Shown: in pieces, positions 61,788 to 64,000 of the stretch
How the letters are laid out: each line of letters starts with the position of its first letter
Numbering within the stretch: the stretch's first letter is position 1
Source: Promicromonospora sp. AC04
GTDB lineage: Bacteria; Actinomycetota; Actinomycetes; Actinomycetales; Cellulomonadaceae
NCBI RefSeq assembly: GCF_003058225.1
Contig: NZ_QBUG01000009.1
Coordinates: 270,714 to 334,713 of the forward strand
Length of the DNA stretch: 64,000 nucleotides
Reading direction: 5' to 3'
Translations under genes and position numbers: made by a program
Notes under the pieces: model-generated
Database searches by the model: none
What the model was told of the DNA's origin: nothing
Seen by the model: only the letters and a program-made list of their open reading frames with translations

Positions 61788-63020
61788 ATGGCGACCAGCT
61801 CTACGCAGAATGCCCCGGACCAGGCGGCCGGCGCCGGCGGTTCGATGCGCCGCGCGGCGCCCGCGCTCGTCGCGCTGGCCGTGGGCGGCTTCACCATCGG
61901 CACCACCGAGTTCGCCGCGATGGGCCTGCTGCCCGACGTCGGCGCCGACCTCGGCGCGACCGACCCGCAGGTCGGAAACACCATCGCGGCGTACGCGCTC
62001 GGCGTCGTCGTCGGGGCGCCGCTGCTGACCGTGGCCGCGGCGCGCATGTCGCGCAAGCGCCTGCTGCTGGCGCTGATGGGCGCCTACACCATCGCCAACG
62101 TGCTGTCCGCGGCCGCGCCGGACATCGGCTGGCTCGTGGCCGGGCGGTTCCTCGCCGGTCTGCCGCACGGCGCGTTCTTCGGCGTCGGCGCGGCGGTCGG
62201 TGCCGCGGTCGCCGGGCCCGCCCAGCGCGGGCGGGCCGTCGCGACGATGATGACCGGCCTGACCATCGCGAACGTCGTCGGCGTGCCGCTGTCCACGTGG
62301 GTGGGGCAGACCTTCGGCTGGCGCATTTCCTACGTGCTGATCGGCGCGCTCGGGATCGTGACGCTGCTCGGGCTGTGGCGCCTCGTCCCGGCCGGCGCCG
62401 GTGGTGTCGGCCGCTCGGTGCGGACCGAGCTGGCGACGCTGCGGAACGCGCCGCTGTGGTTCGCGTTCGCTGCGGGCGCCGTCGGCTTCGGCGGGATGTT
62501 CGCCGTCTACACCTACGTGGCGCCCACCATGACCGGCGTGACCGGCCTGCCGGGCGGCGCCGTGCCCTGGGTGCTCGCCCTGTTCGGCGTCGGCATGACG
62601 GTGGGCACGCAGATCGGCGGCCGGCTCGCCGACCGCGGCGTGCTGCGCGCCGTGCTGATCGGCTTCGTGGCGACGGCGGTGTCGCTGGCGCTGTTCGCGC
62701 TCAGCGGCGCCTCGGTGGTGCCCGCGCTGGTCTCCCTGTTCCTGCTCGGCATCACCTCGCAGATCCTGGGCATCGCGTTCCAGACCCGGCTCATGGACCT
62801 GTCGCCCGGCGCGCCGTCGCTCGGCGCCGCGCTGTGCCACGCCGGGCTCAACGTGGCCAACGGCGCGGGGGCGTTCCTGGGCGGCGTGGTCATCGACGCC
62901 GGCTGGGGCTACCTGGCGCCGGCCTGGGCCGGGGCCGCGGTCACCGTGCTGGGGCTCGGCATGATCCTGGCGTTCGGGCGGCAGCGGGTCGCCCACCAGC
63001 CGGCGGAGACAACTTTGTGA
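61788..63020 (+). CDS. DHA1-family (12-helix) MFS transporter
   Basis: 410 aa, 12 membrane helices. GGFTIGTTEFAAMGLLPDVGADLGATDPQVGNTIAAYALGVVVGAPLLTVAAARMSRKRLLLALM marks the AraJ/PbuE/NepI-like arabinose- or nucleoside-efflux group. ATG 61788 with GGAG 5 nt upstream. It follows mntR after 78 bp, but nothing ties it to manganese. Substrate unknown. Confidence 0.85.
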   Translation: MATSSTQNAPDQAAGAGGSMRRAAPALVALAVGGFTIGTTEFAAMGLLPDVGADLGATDPQVGNTIAAYALGVVVGAPLLTVAAARMSRKRLLLALMGAYTIANVLSAAAPDIGWLVAGRFLAGLPHGAFFGVGAAVGAAVAGPAQRGRAVATMMTGLTIANVVGVPLSTWVGQTFGWRISYVLIGALGIVTLLGLWRLVPAGAGGVGRSVRTELATLRNAPLWFAFAAGAVGFGGMFAVYTYVAPTMTGVTGLPGGAVPWVLALFGVGMTVGTQIGGRLADRGVLRAVLIGFVATAVSLALFALSGASVVPALVSLFLLGITSQILGIAFQTRLMDLSPGAPSLGAALCHAGLNVANGAGAFLGGVVIDAGWGYLAPAWAGAAVTVLGLGMILAFGRQRVAHQPAETTL

Positions 63021-63066
63021 CCCGAGTCTCAGCAATGTCCCAGACTGCCCCGGTAGCGTTGGGCGG

Positions 63067-63726
63067 GTGACCGATACCGGGGCGACCACGACGTCGTCGG
63101 ACAGCTCGTTGAACGACCACGACGCCGCCGCCGTGCCTGGCCCCACACCGCTGGGCGGGCGGACCATGGCGCTGCTCCTGGTGGTGCTGGGCGGGATCGG
63201 CTTCATCGCCTCGTTCGGCCTGGCCTGGGAGAAGTACCTGGCGTTCGTGGACCCGGAGCGGACGGCGTCCTGCACCATCAACCTGTTCGTCACCTGCAGC
63301 GCGGCCATGGACTCGTGGCAGGGTGCGCTGCTCGGCTTCCCGAACCCGTACCTCGGCGTGGCGGCCTTCCCCGTCGTCATCACGACGGGTGTGATGCTGC
63401 TGCTCGGCACCCGACTGCCGCGCTGGTACTGGACGTCGCTGCTGGTCGGGACCGTGCTGGGTCAGGCGCTCGTGTTCTTCCTGATGTGGACCAGCTTCTA
63501 CTCGATCGTCGCGCTGTGCCCCTACTGCATGGTCGTGTGGACCATCATGTGGCCGCTGCTCTGGTACCAGGTGGTGCGGGGCGTGCAGTCGGGCGACCTG
63601 CCCGTGGGTGCTGGGCTGCGGAACGCGGTGGTGGGCAACCGGCACATCATCCTGATCATCGGCTACGTCGCGGCCGTTGCGTGGCTGATGCTCGCGGTGG
63701 GCGGGGACCTGGTCGCGTCGTTCTGA
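63067..63726 (+). CDS. Vitamin K epoxide reductase (VKOR) family protein
   Basis: 219 aa with about five membrane helices. A cysteine pair sits in SCTINLFVTCSAAMDSWQG, followed by GFPNPYLGVAAFPVVITTG, and the quinone-proximal redox motif in VALCPYCMVVWTIM (CPYC). Actinobacterial VKOR reoxidises a DsbA-like partner to drive disulfide formation in exported proteins, in place of DsbB. No fused thioredoxin domain. TAGCGT at 63054-63059 ends 7 nt before the GTG (leaderless pattern). Confidence 0.92.
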   Translation: MTDTGATTTSSDSSLNDHDAAAVPGPTPLGGRTMALLLVVLGGIGFIASFGLAWEKYLAFVDPERTASCTINLFVTCSAAMDSWQGALLGFPNPYLGVAAFPVVITTGVMLLLGTRLPRWYWTSLLVGTVLGQALVFFLMWTSFYSIVALCPYCMVVWTIMWPLLWYQVVRGVQSGDLPVGAGLRNAVVGNRHIILIIGYVAAVAWLMLAVGGDLVASF

Positions 63727-63773
63727 CGCGCACAGCCTTTTCTGTGAGTCGCGCCATCGCGGTGGCTGCGGAA

Positions 63774-63818
63774 GCGAGCCTCGGGAGATCCTGCCGGACG
63801 ACAGGGCCCGGGGCTCGC
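63774..63818. terminator. Hairpin downstream of VKOR
   Basis: GCGAGCCTCGGG (63774-63785) pairs with CCCGGGGCTCGC (63807-63818) with one mismatch across a 21-nt loop. It lies 47 bp after the VKOR stop in the 195-bp gap before the transposase fragment. Either a terminator or part of the insertion element end. Confidence 0.5.
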
Positions 63819-63921
63819 GTCATGTCCATGGCCGGCGTCGTCCGGGACGTGCCTGCCGTCGGCCGGGCCGGGGTGACGGCTGGTCCGCGAGGTGCGTTGC
63901 TGTGCGACGCTTCTATGTTCG

Positions 63922-64000
63922 TCAAGTGGTGGGTGCGAGGGTGTTGGTCCGGGTCAGGAGTCGGTAGATCTTGCGGGTGAGGTAGCGCTTGAGCTGGCGG
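63922..64000 (-). CDS. Transposase C-terminus (partial, probably IS110-type)
   Basis: The last 26 codons are visible: RQLKRYLTRKIYRLLTRTNTLAPTT then TGA at 63922-63924. The basic LKRYLTRKIYRLL helix is typical of the C-terminal end of IS110-like transposases, but the fragment is too short for certainty. The insertion element would extend beyond the window edge. Confidence 0.5.
   Translation of the reverse strand, partial: RQLKRYLTRKIYRLLTRTNTLAPTT

Noticed and set aside
59853..63410. A minus-strand open frame of about 1185 codons
   Set aside because: It lies antisense to four well-supported genes, has no recognisable domain and is His/Arg/Gly-rich, as expected for antisense frames in very GC-rich DNA.

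Overview
The window is very GC-rich, gene-dense DNA from an actinobacterium. Evidence includes the composition, many GTG starts, a mycothiol-type DinB/maleylpyruvate isomerase, an IdeR/DtxR iron box, an MntR of the mycobacterial SirR type, Ku/LigD end joining, and a glpD-tetR-flavoprotein-lipid kinase cluster like one in Mycobacterium. GH35 and GH95 glycosidases and the general gene content would fit a Micrococcales such as Promicromonosporaceae or Cellulomonadaceae, but the family is an inference. Many genes look leaderless: a TANNNT -10 box ends 6-7 bases before the start codon.

Layout. 1-9.2 kb: end of a SHOCT protein, then a histidine-utilisation operon (IclR regulator divergent from hutH, hutU, an M20 amidohydrolase, hutF, hutI) that degrades histidine through urocanate, imidazolonepropionate and formimino-/formylglutamate to glutamate. 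9.4-15.3 kb: GH35 beta-galactosidase, divergent LacI regulator, and GH95 alpha-fucosidase. 15.4-21.2 kb: PAP2 phosphatase, then glpD / TetR / ADHAP-synthase-like flavoprotein / diacylglycerol-kinase-like protein (glycerolipid metabolism). 21.2-24.6 kb: a half-sized CMD protein, an ECF41 sigma factor lacking its tail, an IclR regulator and an atypical P450. 24.6-31.2 kb: transhydrogenase pntAB, a Tat-exported class II cholesterol-oxidase-like flavoenzyme, a small membrane protein and a ketopantoate reductase. 31.2-40.2 kb: five stand-alone condensation-superfamily acyltransferases around one GT1 glycosyltransferase, a candidate acylated-glycolipid locus. 40.2-42.7 kb: remnants of an AbiE toxin-antitoxin pair and an ArsR/MFS efflux pair with a readable promoter-operator. 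42.7-54.7 kb: mqo, DinB-like and PNPOx-like enzymes, TetR, several GNAT acetyltransferases (one Eis-like), DHA2 efflux, an iron-box siderophore-interacting protein, a VOC protein, a quinone oxidoreductase and a secreted beta-propeller protein. 54.9-58.8 kb: LigD, a glutaredoxin-like protein and Ku (NHEJ). 59.3-64 kb: membrane metallophosphoesterase, MntR, DHA1 efflux, VKOR, and the end of a transposase.

The most unusual layer is repeat DNA. At least eight long near-perfect palindromes lie in gaps and even inside reading frames. They fall into several families with different cores (CGAACCGCAA, GAGTTCGGTC, CGAACGTAGG and others). At three loci one hairpin is nested inside, or several core copies lie inside, an outer hairpin of the same family. 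One palindrome is embedded in frame in the M20 hydrolase, one in the GH95 fucosidase, and one forms the end of hutF. Separately, hutF, hutI, the GH35 gene and the secreted propeller gene carry in-frame minisatellites encoding Gly/Ala/Pro-rich linkers.
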